Positions 35,469-44,184 of a DNA stretch of 64,000 nt are shown here, piece after piece. Each line of letters starts with the position of its first letter. The stretch's first letter is position 1. The translations under genes were made by a program, and so were the position numbers. The notes beneath the pieces were generated by a model. That model ran no database searches. It was not told the DNA's origin and saw nothing but the letters and a program-made list of their open reading frames with translations. Source of the DNA: Clostridiaceae bacterium AM27-36LB (GTDB lineage Bacteria; Bacillota; Clostridia; Lachnospirales; Lachnospiraceae); NCBI GenBank assembly GCA_003480725.1, contig QUJQ01000009.1:1-64000 (forward strand). The letters run 5' to 3'.

Positions 35469-36977
35469 TCAGAATTGTGTTGCAAACTGCATAACATTTG
35501 CCTGAGACATCTCTTCTTTCTCAGTGATCTCACCAGTCAGGCGGCCGTTACACATTACACAGACTCTGTCAGACATACCAAGCAGCTCAGCCATCTCAGA
35601 AGAAATCATGATAATTGCTTTTCCCTGTTTTGCCAGGTCATTCATGATCTCATAGATCTCATGCTTTGCTCCTACGTCAATACCACGGGTAGGCTCATCC
35701 ATGATCAGCACATCCGGGTCATTTGCCAGCCATCTGGATACAATAACTTTCTGCTGGTTACCACCAGACAGGTTTGCAATATGCTCTTTCATGCTGGGAG
35801 TCTTGATTCTCAGTTTCTTAATACTATCATCCACAACTGTATTGATCTTCTTGTGGTCAAGCACAAATCCTGCTTTCAAATACTTATTATATACGGAAAC
35901 ACCTACGTTGTCTTTAATAGACAGACATCCGAAGATACCATTTCCACGACGGTCCTCAGTAATCAGACCGATACCTGCGTTCATAGCATCAATGGGGTGC
36001 TTAATATTCACTTTCTTTCCATGCATGTAGACCTCACCAGATGCCACACCACGGATTCCAAAAATACCTTCCATCAGCTCGGTTCTCTGAGCTCCGACCA
36101 GTCCACCAAATCCAAGGATCTCGCCTTTACGAAGCTTGAAGCTTACGTGCTGGAAAGACTTCGGATGAATGGAACACAGGTCTTTGACTTCAAGAACTAC
36201 GTCACCGATCTCATTATCTTTGTCAGGATATACATTAGTCAGCTCACGACCAACCATCTTGGCAATGATCTGCTCTGTGGTCATCTCTGCTGCCGGCCAG
36301 GTTCCTACATAACCACCGTCTCGCATGACGGTAATGTCATCTGCAATTCTCTTGATCTCATCCATCTTATGGGAGATATAGATCATTGCTACACCCTTAC
36401 TTCTCAGATCATTCATAATACGGAACAGGGCATCTACTTCTTTGTCAGACAAAGAAGATGTCGGCTCATCGAAGATTACGACTTTCGCCTGATGAGAGAC
36501 TGCTTTTGCAATCTCAACAGACTGCATCTGTCCGATAGACAGAGAACCCAGCTGAGCCTTCGGATCAAAATCCATACCAACCTCATCCAGCCACATTTTC
36601 GTATCTTCATACATTTTCTTATGATCGATCACTTTCAGCGGACCATAATTCTTGGTAGGAAATCTTCCAAGGAAAAGGTTCTCGCCTACGCTTCTAGCCA
36701 GAACCGGCTGAAGCTCCTGATGTACCATGGCAATTCCTTTACTCATAGCATCATCCGGATCCTTAATATCAATTTTTTCTCCATCCAGATAGATCTCTCC
36801 GGCATCCATCTTATAGATACCAAATAGACATTTCATCAGAGTGGACTTACCCGCACCATTTTCTCCCATCAGCGCATGGACTGTGCCAGGACGAACTGAC
36901 AACTGTACATTGTCGAGTGCCTTCACGCCGGGAAAGGACTTGCAGATGCCCTTCAACTCCAGTTTATACTCAGCCAT
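35469..36977 (-). CDS. mglA: Sugar ABC transporter ATPase, MglA type
   Basis: About 502 residues with two fused ATPase halves, as in CUT2 transporters. The first has Walker A GENGAGKST, signature LSIGQMQSVEIAK and VVIFDEPTSSL. The second has a degenerate Walker A (GFGGLVGAQRTE) but an intact signature LSGGNQQKVIVSRWLA and VLIMDEPTRGID. The start at 36977 follows AAGGAG. A weak terminator lies between this gene and mglB, which probably keeps ATPase expression below that of the binding protein. Confidence 0.95.
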   Translation of the reverse strand: MAEYKLELKGICKSFPGVKALDNVQLSVRPGTVHALMGENGAGKSTLMKCLFGIYKMDAGEIYLDGEKIDIKDPDDAMSKGIAMVHQELQPVLARSVGENLFLGRFPTKNYGPLKVIDHKKMYEDTKMWLDEVGMDFDPKAQLGSLSIGQMQSVEIAKAVSHQAKVVIFDEPTSSLSDKEVDALFRIMNDLRSKGVAMIYISHKMDEIKRIADDITVMRDGGYVGTWPAAEMTTEQIIAKMVGRELTNVYPDKDNEIGDVVLEVKDLCSIHPKSFQHVSFKLRKGEILGFGGLVGAQRTELMEGIFGIRGVASGEVYMHGKKVNIKHPIDAMNAGIGLITEDRRGNGIFGCLSIKDNVGVSVYNKYLKAGFVLDHKKINTVVDDSIKKLRIKTPSMKEHIANLSGGNQQKVIVSRWLANDPDVLIMDEPTRGIDVGAKHEIYEIMNDLAKQGKAIIMISSEMAELLGMSDRVCVMCNGRLTGEITEKEEMSQANVMQFATQF

Positions 36978-37008
36978 TTTGCTCTCCTTCTTCAATCAGC
37001 TTAAAAAA

Positions 37009-37035
37009 TGCGGACGTCGTTGTCCAACGCCCGCA
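37009..37035 (-). terminator. Intercistronic terminator between mglB and mglA
   Basis: On the minus strand TGCGG-GCGTTG pairs with CAACG-(ACG)-TCCGCA around a GA loop, followed by a TTTTTT run. It likely attenuates read-through, raising binding protein relative to membrane components. Confidence 0.65.
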
Positions 37036-37051
37036 CCATTTTCAGAATTAA

Positions 37052-38161
37052 TTATTTAACCATATCAAGAACTTCCTGAGCGTTGTCCTGGGTAACTTTT
37101 ACATAGTCACAACCAATGTAATGCTCATTTCCAGCTCCGGTCAGGTAGTTGATTGCTGCATCAGCTGCACTGTGGGACTGAGAGAAGTGATCGTTGAATA
37201 CAGTACCGGTCAGGTTGCCAGCGATAACAGCCTCAAGAGCCTCAGACAGAGCGTCAACACCTACCAGGTAGATATCTTTGCCTACAGTACGTCCTGCGGA
37301 CTGGATTGCCTGCAGAGCACCCATAGCCATTGCATCGTTGTTACAGAACACAACTTCTACATCATTACCATACTGTCCAAGAGCATTAGCAACGATCTGC
37401 TGTGCCTGATCCTGCTGCCAGTTACCAACCTGATCTGTCAGGCAGTTAACTTCAAGTCCAGCATCCTCAAGAGCTTTTACAGAGAACTCGGTACGATACT
37501 GAGCATCTACGTTCTCCGGATCACCCTCAACCATGATGTAATCAACTTTACCGTTCTTGTTCAGATCGATAGCATCAAGTCCAAGATCAGCAATGATCTC
37601 GCCCTGGAAAGTACCGGACTGACGAGCATCGCAACCTACATAGGTAACATCCATGTTCTCATCTGCCCATCTCTGCTCCTCAGTTGCATCCGGCTCACGG
37701 TTGATGTATACCAGCGGAATGTTTGCTGCAACTACTTTATCAGTAATGGTTGCTGCGGAAGAAGAGTTAACCGGGTTGACAATCATAACATCAACACCCT
37801 CAGTGATGAAGTTATCGATCTGTCCGGACTGGGTAGCCTGGTCATTAGCACCATCTACGATTTTAATGTTCTCAGCTTTGAATCCCTTGCTCTCCAGATA
37901 GCTCTGCAGCTCGGTACGGAACAGGGTCATGAAGTTATCAGAGAACTGATAAATACATACACCAACTTTTTTGTCTGCCAGATCACCATCTACTGCCTCA
38001 GCTGCTGCATCAGCGGTATCTGCTGCGTCTGTTTTCTCAGCTGCTGCATCCTCAGTAGCTGCCGGTTCGGTGGTTGCTTCTTCCTGTTTGCTGCCGCATC
38101 CTGCGACTACAGAAGCTACCATGGTCAGTGCAAGTACAAGACTTACTGCTTTTCTTTTCAT
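37052..38161 (-). CDS. mglB: Galactose/glucose ABC transporter substrate-binding lipoprotein
   Basis: About 369 residues. The lipoprotein signal ends VVAGC, followed by a low-complexity acidic Ala/Thr/Glu linker (residues 26-60). The mature part is a type I sugar-binding fold with the calcium-type loop DLNKNGKVDYIMVEGD of galactose/glucose-binding protein and sugar contacts PLVYINREPD and EVVFCNNDAMAMG. The start at 38161 follows GGGAGG. It is the first gene of the mglBAC operon; the 188 bp upstream is AT-rich with no clear -35, consistent with activation by the neighbouring YesN-type regulator. Confidence 0.95.
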   Translation of the reverse strand: MKRKAVSLVLALTMVASVVAGCGSKQEEATTEPAATEDAAAEKTDAADTADAAAEAVDGDLADKKVGVCIYQFSDNFMTLFRTELQSYLESKGFKAENIKIVDGANDQATQSGQIDNFITEGVDVMIVNPVNSSSAATITDKVVAANIPLVYINREPDATEEQRWADENMDVTYVGCDARQSGTFQGEIIADLGLDAIDLNKNGKVDYIMVEGDPENVDAQYRTEFSVKALEDAGLEVNCLTDQVGNWQQDQAQQIVANALGQYGNDVEVVFCNNDAMAMGALQAIQSAGRTVGKDIYLVGVDALSEALEAVIAGNLTGTVFNDHFSQSHSAADAAINYLTGAGNEHYIGCDYVKVTQDNAQEVLDMVK

Positions 38162-38349
38162 TGTTATTCTACCTCCCAAATGAATGTTGTAACTCTCGGT
38201 TACTAATGACAATATACCAGTCGAAAGGAGAAAAAAACATAGAAAATTCTTCTGTCTTTCTTAAAAATTCTACTTTTTTATTTGTGCATATTGTATAATT
38301 TTACATATTGTTTTTTGTGCGTTTTTGTCTGCATATTCATACCATCATG

Positions 38350-40272
38350 CTATGGAATCATTCTTTCCACCTGATCCATCCAGATTCTGGAGCATGCATC
38401 GCTCGGCATACGCAGATCTCCACGGGGAGATACTGCCACCGTACCTACCTTCGGTCCGTCCGGCAGACAGGAGCGTTTGAACTGCTGGGCAAAGAATCTT
38501 CTCATGAAGGTCTTCAGCCACTTTAAGATCACTTCGTTATCGTACTCGCCTTTGAATGCCTGTTTTGCCAGATAGTAGATCTTATCCGGTGCAAAGCCGA
38601 AACGCAGCATATAATATAAGTAAAAGTCATGTAATTCGTAAGGTCCTACCAGATCCTCTGTCTTCTGGGAAATGACTCCATTTTCCGGCGGCAGAAGCTC
38701 CGGGCTCACCGGTGTATCCAGAATGTCAAGCAGTACTTCTGTCAGCTTCTCATCTCCACAGGTATCCGCATAGTAGCGAACCAGATGGCGCACCAGCGTC
38801 TTTGGCACAGATACATTGACACCATACATGGACATGTGATCTCCATTGTAGGTAGCCCAGCCCAATGCCAGTTCGGACATATCACCGGTACCGATGACCA
38901 TGCCGGAAGTCTGATTGGCAATATCCATGAGGATCTGGGTACGCTCTCTTGCCTGAGAGTTTTCATAGGTCACATCATGTACACTGCTGTCATGCCCGAT
39001 ATCCCGGAAATGAATGTTAACTGCTTCTTTAATATCTACTTCTCTTAAGTTTGCTCCCAGTCGTCTGGTCAGCTCACATGCGTTGTTGTAAGTACGGTCC
39101 GTGGTTCCAAAGCATGGCATCGTCACAGCTGTAATGCAGGTTCTGGGCAGGTTCAGACGATCCACAGCTCTTGCTGCCACCAGCAGTGCCAGAGTAGAAT
39201 CCAAACCTCCGGAGATACCGATCACCACACTGCGGCAATGGGTATGTTCCATACGTTTTTTCAGACCCATGGACTGGATCGCAAGTATTTCCTCACAGCG
39301 TTTTTCACGCTCTTCTTTTCTTCCTGGTACGAATGGTGCCTTGTCCACATAACGATCAAATAGCGCATCTGCCGGATCCATCTCATATTCCACTTCGATA
39401 TAACCATCCGGCGCAGCTGACACATCATAGGTGGTATAATGTCTTCTTTCACCGATCAGACGTTCCATGTCCAGATCTCCGTAGATCGTCTCATTGGTAA
39501 ATCTCTCAGATTCTGCCAGGACAGAACCATTTTCTGCGATCAGATGATGTCCTCCAAAAACCAGATCCGTAGAAGATTCTCCTTCTCCTGCGCTGGCATA
39601 GATATATCCGCATACCAGGCGGCCGGACTGAAGTTTCACCAGATCTCTTCGATAGGAGTCTTTTCCAGTGATTTCATCACTGGCTGACAGATTTACGATC
39701 ACCGTCGCCCCATGCATGGCATGACGCACACTGGGTGGATTGGGAGTCCACAGATCCTCACAGATCTCCACTGCCACTTTCAGCTCTGGCATACTCCGGC
39801 AGGTGAAGAGCTGATTGGTTCCAAATGGCACTGCATCTTCTTCCTGCCAACTTTCATAGCTTAACCCTTCTGGTGCAGCAGTAAAATGACGCGCCTCATA
39901 GAACTCACTGTAATTAGGAATATAAGACTTAGGAACCAGTCCCAGAAGCTCTCCATCCGAATAAGCTGCTGCCACATTATAGAGCTTTCCGCGATTCTCC
40001 AGGGGAAGTCCTACAAAGAACAGACCATCCATTCCTGCGCTGGCTTCCACGATCTCCATCAGCACTTCTTTTGCTGTCTTCAGCAGGAGCTCCTGACGAA
40101 ACAGATCGCTGCATGTATAACCAGTGATGCACAGTTCGGGAAATACGATGATACGGGCGCCTTTTTCCCAGGTTTCCTTCATCAGCCGAATAATCTCTGT
40201 TCCGTTGTACACCGGATCTGCAACCCGGATCTTCGGCGATACCGCCGCTGTCTTTACGAACCCGTACTCCAT
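38350..40272 (-). CDS. nadE: Glutamine-dependent NAD synthetase
   Basis: 640 residues. The N-terminal 270 form a nitrilase-type glutaminase (Glu in VFPELCITGY, Lys in PKSYIPNYSEFYE, Cys in EICEDLW). The C-terminal half is the NAD synthetase with the ATP pyrophosphatase loop VIGISGGLDSTLAL and GTGDMSELALGW. Ammonia made in the first domain converts deamido-NAD to NAD. It starts 1 bp after hslO and is probably co-transcribed with it. Confidence 0.95.
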   Translation of the reverse strand: MEYGFVKTAAVSPKIRVADPVYNGTEIIRLMKETWEKGARIIVFPELCITGYTCSDLFRQELLLKTAKEVLMEIVEASAGMDGLFFVGLPLENRGKLYNVAAAYSDGELLGLVPKSYIPNYSEFYEARHFTAAPEGLSYESWQEEDAVPFGTNQLFTCRSMPELKVAVEICEDLWTPNPPSVRHAMHGATVIVNLSASDEITGKDSYRRDLVKLQSGRLVCGYIYASAGEGESSTDLVFGGHHLIAENGSVLAESERFTNETIYGDLDMERLIGERRHYTTYDVSAAPDGYIEVEYEMDPADALFDRYVDKAPFVPGRKEEREKRCEEILAIQSMGLKKRMEHTHCRSVVIGISGGLDSTLALLVAARAVDRLNLPRTCITAVTMPCFGTTDRTYNNACELTRRLGANLREVDIKEAVNIHFRDIGHDSSVHDVTYENSQARERTQILMDIANQTSGMVIGTGDMSELALGWATYNGDHMSMYGVNVSVPKTLVRHLVRYYADTCGDEKLTEVLLDILDTPVSPELLPPENGVISQKTEDLVGPYELHDFYLYYMLRFGFAPDKIYYLAKQAFKGEYDNEVILKWLKTFMRRFFAQQFKRSCLPDGPKVGTVAVSPRGDLRMPSDACSRIWMDQVERMIP

Positions 40273-40273
40273 G

Positions 40274-41152
40274 TTATTTACTCCTTTTAATCATGTTTTT
40301 CAGATCTTCCACATCAAAAGTATAAGGGGTATTGCAGAAATGACATTTTACCTCAATCGGCTTCCCATCCTGCACCATCTCATTCAAATTCTTTCTTCCT
40401 ACGCTGATCAACGCCTTTTCCACACGTTCCCGGCTGCAGTTGCAGTGGAACTGTGCATCCATCTTGTCATGGATCTCCAGACCGAACTCACCCAGGATCT
40501 CTGTGAGCAGCTGCTCCGGTGTAAATCCACGATCCAGGTATGAAGTTACGGAATCAATAGAGTTTAACTTCTGTTCCAGCTTATCTACCACGCCATCCTC
40601 CACGAACGGCATAAGCTGAATGATAAATCCGCCTGCCTGACGGACTGTATTGTCTTTGTCCATCAGAACGCCCAGACCTACAGAAGATGGAACCTGCTCA
40701 GAATTGGCAAAATAGTAGGTCAGGTCTTCGGCGATCTCACCGGTCTTCAGCTCAGTCTGACCAGAGTAAGGCTCTTTGAGTCCCATGTCTTTGATCACGG
40801 TCAGGATTCCCAGATCCAGTGCTCCTCCCACATCCAGCTTCCCTTTGCTGTTTGGCGGCAGCATTACTTCTGGATTCTCCACAAATCCCTTTACGTTTCC
40901 TTTTGCATCTGCAGTGACGGTCAGTCCCTGGATCGGGCCGCTGCATTTGATCTGTAAGGTCAACAGATCCTGATCCCCTTTCATCATAGCCCCCATCATG
41001 GCTCCTGCACTTAACAGACGGCCAAGGGCTGCTGTTGCAACCGGACTTGTATTATGTCTTGTTCTTGCCTCTTCCACCAGTCCTCTGGATGTGATGGCAA
41101 ATGCGCGGATCTGATCATCCGCCGCTGTTGCTCTTACAATATAGTCTTTCAT
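40274..41152 (-). CDS. hslO: Redox-regulated chaperone Hsp33
   Basis: 292 residues. The N-terminal holdase domain (TSRGLVEEARTRHNTSPVATAALGRLL) is followed by the C-terminal redox switch with zinc-binding Cys in FHCNCSRERV and VKCHFCNTPY. Oxidation releases zinc and activates the chaperone, so it protects against oxidative unfolding, a plausible need for an anaerobe under oxygen stress. No clear terminator separates it from nadE. The adjacent methyltransferase is 58 bp upstream. Confidence 0.95.
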   Translation of the reverse strand: MKDYIVRATAADDQIRAFAITSRGLVEEARTRHNTSPVATAALGRLLSAGAMMGAMMKGDQDLLTLQIKCSGPIQGLTVTADAKGNVKGFVENPEVMLPPNSKGKLDVGGALDLGILTVIKDMGLKEPYSGQTELKTGEIAEDLTYYFANSEQVPSSVGLGVLMDKDNTVRQAGGFIIQLMPFVEDGVVDKLEQKLNSIDSVTSYLDRGFTPEQLLTEILGEFGLEIHDKMDAQFHCNCSRERVEKALISVGRKNLNEMVQDGKPIEVKCHFCNTPYTFDVEDLKNMIKRSK

Positions 41153-41210
41153 ATTCTCTCCTGTCTCTCATACTCTATATCACTGTCTGTACCTTGCTTC
41201 CTCTGTCCCT

Positions 41211-41972
41211 TTACTCTGGCTGCCCGGGTCTTCGCAATACCACATACACACGCTCGGAATCAACTTTTGGTTCTTCATGGGTAAATGCATCATAGATATG
41301 AAGTAATTCCAGTCCGGACATTTCCGCAAGCTTCCGAATGGTATCTAATGAATATGATTTCTGATAATGAGTCTCCTCGTATTTCCGATAGTGGTCTCCA
41401 TGCTCTTTGATGAACAGGGTCAGATTATACTCGTTAATATGGCTGTCTTCATCATAATAGTTTTCCCAGATAAAGCTGCTCTCTTCCCGGTTCTCTGCAA
41501 TGGTCTGCTCTCCCAGGATCTCCTTGTACTTGTACTCTGTATTCAGGTCAAAGATAAATAGTCCTCCATAATCCAGATAATTTCTGGCCGCAGAGGTAAG
41601 GATTCCCAGCACTTCCTCTTCTTCCAGAATATAATTCATGGAATCACATACACAGACGATAGCCCGAACCGTTCCATACAATTCAAATTCTCTCATATCC
41701 TGACACAGATATAGGATCTCATGTCCGGATTCTTCTCTTTTTCTGGCTGCTTCCTCCAGCATCTCCTCTGACTGATCCACTCCGATCATATCATATCCGG
41801 CTTCTGCCAGTATTTCTGTCATCGTACCTGTTCCACAGCCCAGCTCCAGTACCAGTCCGTCATCCACTCCGTTTTCATGAAGCAGTCCTTTCAGATAGGC
41901 TCCCCATTCTTCATAAGGAATATTATCCATGAACAGATCGTATACTTTCGCAAACTCTGTATATGCGTCCAT
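41211..41972 (-). CDS. Class I SAM-dependent methyltransferase
   Basis: About 253 residues. SAM motif I is VLELGCGTGTMTE, motif II ends MIGVDQSEEML, and motif IV is ICVCDSMNYILEEEE. The substrate is unknown; the C-terminal region (HYRKYEETHYQKSYSLDTIRKL) resembles small-molecule methyltransferases. AAGGAGG 8 bp before the ATG fixes the start at 41972 instead of a longer frame to 42047, which would cross the crh terminator. Confidence 0.88.
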   Translation of the reverse strand: MDAYTEFAKVYDLFMDNIPYEEWGAYLKGLLHENGVDDGLVLELGCGTGTMTEILAEAGYDMIGVDQSEEMLEEAARKREESGHEILYLCQDMREFELYGTVRAIVCVCDSMNYILEEEEVLGILTSAARNYLDYGGLFIFDLNTEYKYKEILGEQTIAENREESSFIWENYYDEDSHINEYNLTLFIKEHGDHYRKYEETHYQKSYSLDTIRKLAEMSGLELLHIYDAFTHEEPKVDSERVYVVLRRPGQPE

Positions 41973-42018
41973 CGCCTTCCTCCTTGTGCTGTAATTATAA
42001 TTCCCCTGTAACGCATAA

Positions 42019-42042
42019 ATCGGGCAGGAAAACCTGCCCGAT
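42019..42042 (-). terminator. Terminator after crh
   Basis: ATCGGGCAGG and CCTGCCCGAT form a perfect 10-bp stem with an AAAA loop (UUUU on the transcript). It ends the uvrBA-murB-rapZ-whiA-crh run; the U-tail is short. Confidence 0.75.
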
Positions 42043-42059
42043 TCCATCTATCTTCCAGC

Positions 42060-42317
42060 TTAGTTTCCGCTGCTCAGATATTTTTCGATATTCTCAATAG
42101 CCTCTGCCTCATCTTCACCCTCAGCAGATACTACCACGGATTCTCCGGCACTCAGTCCAAGTGTCATCATTCCCATAATACTCTTTGCATTGACTTTGCG
42201 GTCCCCATCTTCCACATAGATCTTACTGTTGTACTGGCTTGCTACCTGAACCAGTACTGCCACCGGTCTCGGCTCCAGTCCGGAAGCGAGCTGAATGGTA
42301 ATTGGTTTCTTAATCAT
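42060..42317 (-). CDS. crh: Crh-type HPr paralogue lacking the active-site histidine
   Basis: 85 residues with the HPr fold. Where HPr has GIHARPA around His15, this protein reads GLEPRPV: the histidine is Glu and the next residue Pro. It therefore cannot carry the PTS phosphoryl group. The Ser46 region is intact (VNAKSIMGMM), so phosphorylation by HPr kinase remains possible. This is the logic of Bacillus Crh, which also lacks His15 and lies behind whiA (yvcL). The role inferred is in catabolite control rather than sugar phosphorylation. It sits 5 bp after whiA and ends the operon. Confidence 0.87.
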   Translation of the reverse strand: MIKKPITIQLASGLEPRPVAVLVQVASQYNSKIYVEDGDRKVNAKSIMGMMTLGLSAGESVVVSAEGEDEAEAIENIEKYLSSGN

Positions 42318-42322
42318 AAATA

Positions 42323-43270
42323 CTACTCCTCCTTGCCTTCACGCAAATCATCTGCGATCTGACTTAGCTTTCGCAGACGATGATTGACTCCTGACTTTCC
42401 CACCTTCGGGGACAACATATCCCCCAGCTCCTTTAAGCTGGCTTCTGTGTGCTCCAGTCTGAGTCTGGCTGTCTCCTCCAGATCCATCGGCAGTTTGTCA
42501 AGTCCGATCTTCTCCTGTATATATCGGATATCCTCTGCCTGTCTGACTGCTGCGGATACGGTCTTGTTTAAATTCGCCGTCTCACAATTTACTTTTCGGT
42601 TTACCGAATTGCGCATCTCTTTCACAATTCGTACATTCTCCAACTGCATGAGAGATATATGCGCCCCCATCAGCCCCAGAAGTTCTACAATCTGAGATCC
42701 CTCTTTTATGTACACCACATAATGACGTTTGCGAAGAACTACTTTGGCATCCACATCATAAGAAGCCAGCAGCTCCTGCAGCTGTCGCGCTTTTTCCGGT
42801 GCTGTACAGACGATCTCAAAGTGATAGGATTTCTTCGGATCACTGACAGAACCGACTGCCAGAAATGCTCCCCGTATAAAAGCCCTTCTGCAACAGTTTT
42901 GTCTCAACAGTCGATGGTGCATAGGTGACATGCATTCAGAGACGTTTCCATCTTCATCCAGCAGACAGGTCTCACCCAAAAGCCGCCTTGCTTCCGGATC
43001 CTTGGATACGATCACGGAGTAAAACCGGACTTCTCTGCTTTTCCTGACAGAAACCTCAGCTCTAATATTAAATGTTTTTCTCAATAATGTAAAGTACTTT
43101 CTTGCAACTGCAAGGTTTTCTGTCTGTATTTTTACACAGTATCTGTCATTTTCTGTAATGACGATCTTTCCGCACAGACTTAAGATCGCTGCAGTCTCTG
43201 CCAGACGGCAGTGCCGCCCGCTTGCAATCTGCTCTGAAAGTTCTTCTTTCACTTCCGAAGAAAAGGACAT
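42323..43270 (-). CDS. whiA: WhiA-family regulator
   Basis: 315 residues, with an N-terminal homing-endonuclease-like region (residues 1-190, no catalytic activity expected) and a C-terminal helix-turn-helix (LRLEHTEASLKELGDMLSPKVGKSGVNHRL). WhiA binds DNA and affects cell division and chromosome segregation in Firmicutes and sporulation septation in actinomycetes. It lies between rapZ and crh, the order seen in Bacillus except that yvcK is missing in between. Confidence 0.94.
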   Translation of the reverse strand: MSFSSEVKEELSEQIASGRHCRLAETAAILSLCGKIVITENDRYCVKIQTENLAVARKYFTLLRKTFNIRAEVSVRKSREVRFYSVIVSKDPEARRLLGETCLLDEDGNVSECMSPMHHRLLRQNCCRRAFIRGAFLAVGSVSDPKKSYHFEIVCTAPEKARQLQELLASYDVDAKVVLRKRHYVVYIKEGSQIVELLGLMGAHISLMQLENVRIVKEMRNSVNRKVNCETANLNKTVSAAVRQAEDIRYIQEKIGLDKLPMDLEETARLRLEHTEASLKELGDMLSPKVGKSGVNHRLRKLSQIADDLREGKEE

Positions 43271-43285
43271 ATGTGCCTCCTGAAC

Positions 43286-44161
43286 CTATTTTCCTCTGGC
43301 GGCATCCTTCCCAATATCCCGATGCTCCAGCTTGATGCCGTAATCTGTCTGATCTGACAGACGCTCATATAATTTATTCGCCAGAGTCACTGAACGATGC
43401 TTTCCACCGGTGCAGCCAATGGCGATCACCAGCTGATTCTTACCTTCCAGCACATAGTTCGGCACCAGAAAACGGATCATATCCTCCAGCTTGTCCAGAA
43501 AAATATGCGCCATGTCGTAACCCATGACAAAATCCTGGATTTCTTTATCATTACCGGTCAGTTTCCGAAGATTTTCATAATAATATGGATTTGGAAGGAA
43601 ACGGACATCAAAGACCAGATCCGCATCTGCCGGAATTCCGTACTTGAATCCAAAGGACAATACCGTGATCATCAGATTCTTAAATTCCCGGTTCTGTACA
43701 AAGATTTTATCCAGTTCCTGCTTCAGTTCCCTGGTAAGGAGCTGACTGGTATCAATGATGTAATCTGCATGTTTTTTCAGGAATCCAAGCCGTTCACGCT
43801 CCAGCGTGATTCCCTGCTCCACACGGCCGGATTCCGCCAGCGGATGCATACGTCTTGTCTCCTTATACCTCTTGACAAGCACATCATCAGAGGCATCCAG
43901 AAACAGGATCTCATAATCAATATGTTCTGCTGTCAGGCGCTCCAAAATCTGTTCCAGCTGGCTTAAGGATTTACCGCTTCGGATGTCAATACCGATGGCA
44001 ACCTTTGTGATCTCGCTATTTCCTGAAGCAGTCAGCTCAGCAAATTTGTCTATAAATGGAACCGGAAGGTTATCCACGCAGAAATATCCTGCATCCTCCA
44101 GCATCTTCAATGCGGTTGTTCTCCCTGCACCGGACATACCGGTCACGATCACCAGTCTCAT
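43286..44161 (-). CDS. rapZ: RapZ/YvcJ-family nucleotide-binding protein with altered P-loop
   Basis: 291 residues. The N-terminus is the family's nucleotide-binding domain and the C-terminus carries GCTGGKHRSVTLA. The P-loop reads GMSGAGRTTAL: the usual Lys of GxGK(S/T) is Arg (AGA codon). The protein is otherwise complete, including YFCVDNLPVPFI and FLDASDDVLVKRYKETRR. Homologues hydrolyse ATP/GTP (YvcJ) or regulate GlmS via small RNA (RapZ in enterobacteria). Its setting between murB and whiA suggests a link to wall precursor supply. It begins 23 bp after murB. Confidence 0.92.
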   Translation of the reverse strand: MRLVIVTGMSGAGRTTALKMLEDAGYFCVDNLPVPFIDKFAELTASGNSEITKVAIGIDIRSGKSLSQLEQILERLTAEHIDYEILFLDASDDVLVKRYKETRRMHPLAESGRVEQGITLERERLGFLKKHADYIIDTSQLLTRELKQELDKIFVQNREFKNLMITVLSFGFKYGIPADADLVFDVRFLPNPYYYENLRKLTGNDKEIQDFVMGYDMAHIFLDKLEDMIRFLVPNYVLEGKNQLVIAIGCTGGKHRSVTLANKLYERLSDQTDYGIKLEHRDIGKDAARGK

Positions 44162-44184
44162 TCGTCTCCATTTCCTCTCTTATC

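Noticed and set aside
35475..36827. Long open frame on the plus strand, antisense to mglA
   Set aside because: No ribosome site or recognisable domain; the minus-strand frame is a complete CUT2 ATPase.
37121..38206. Long open frame on the plus strand, antisense to mglB
   Set aside because: Composition is Cys/Ser/Ile-rich as expected of an antisense shadow; mglB on the other strand is certain.
42060..42317. Annotation as ordinary HPr (ptsH)
   Set aside because: The phosphorylated histidine is absent (GLEPRPV), so it cannot work in the PTS.
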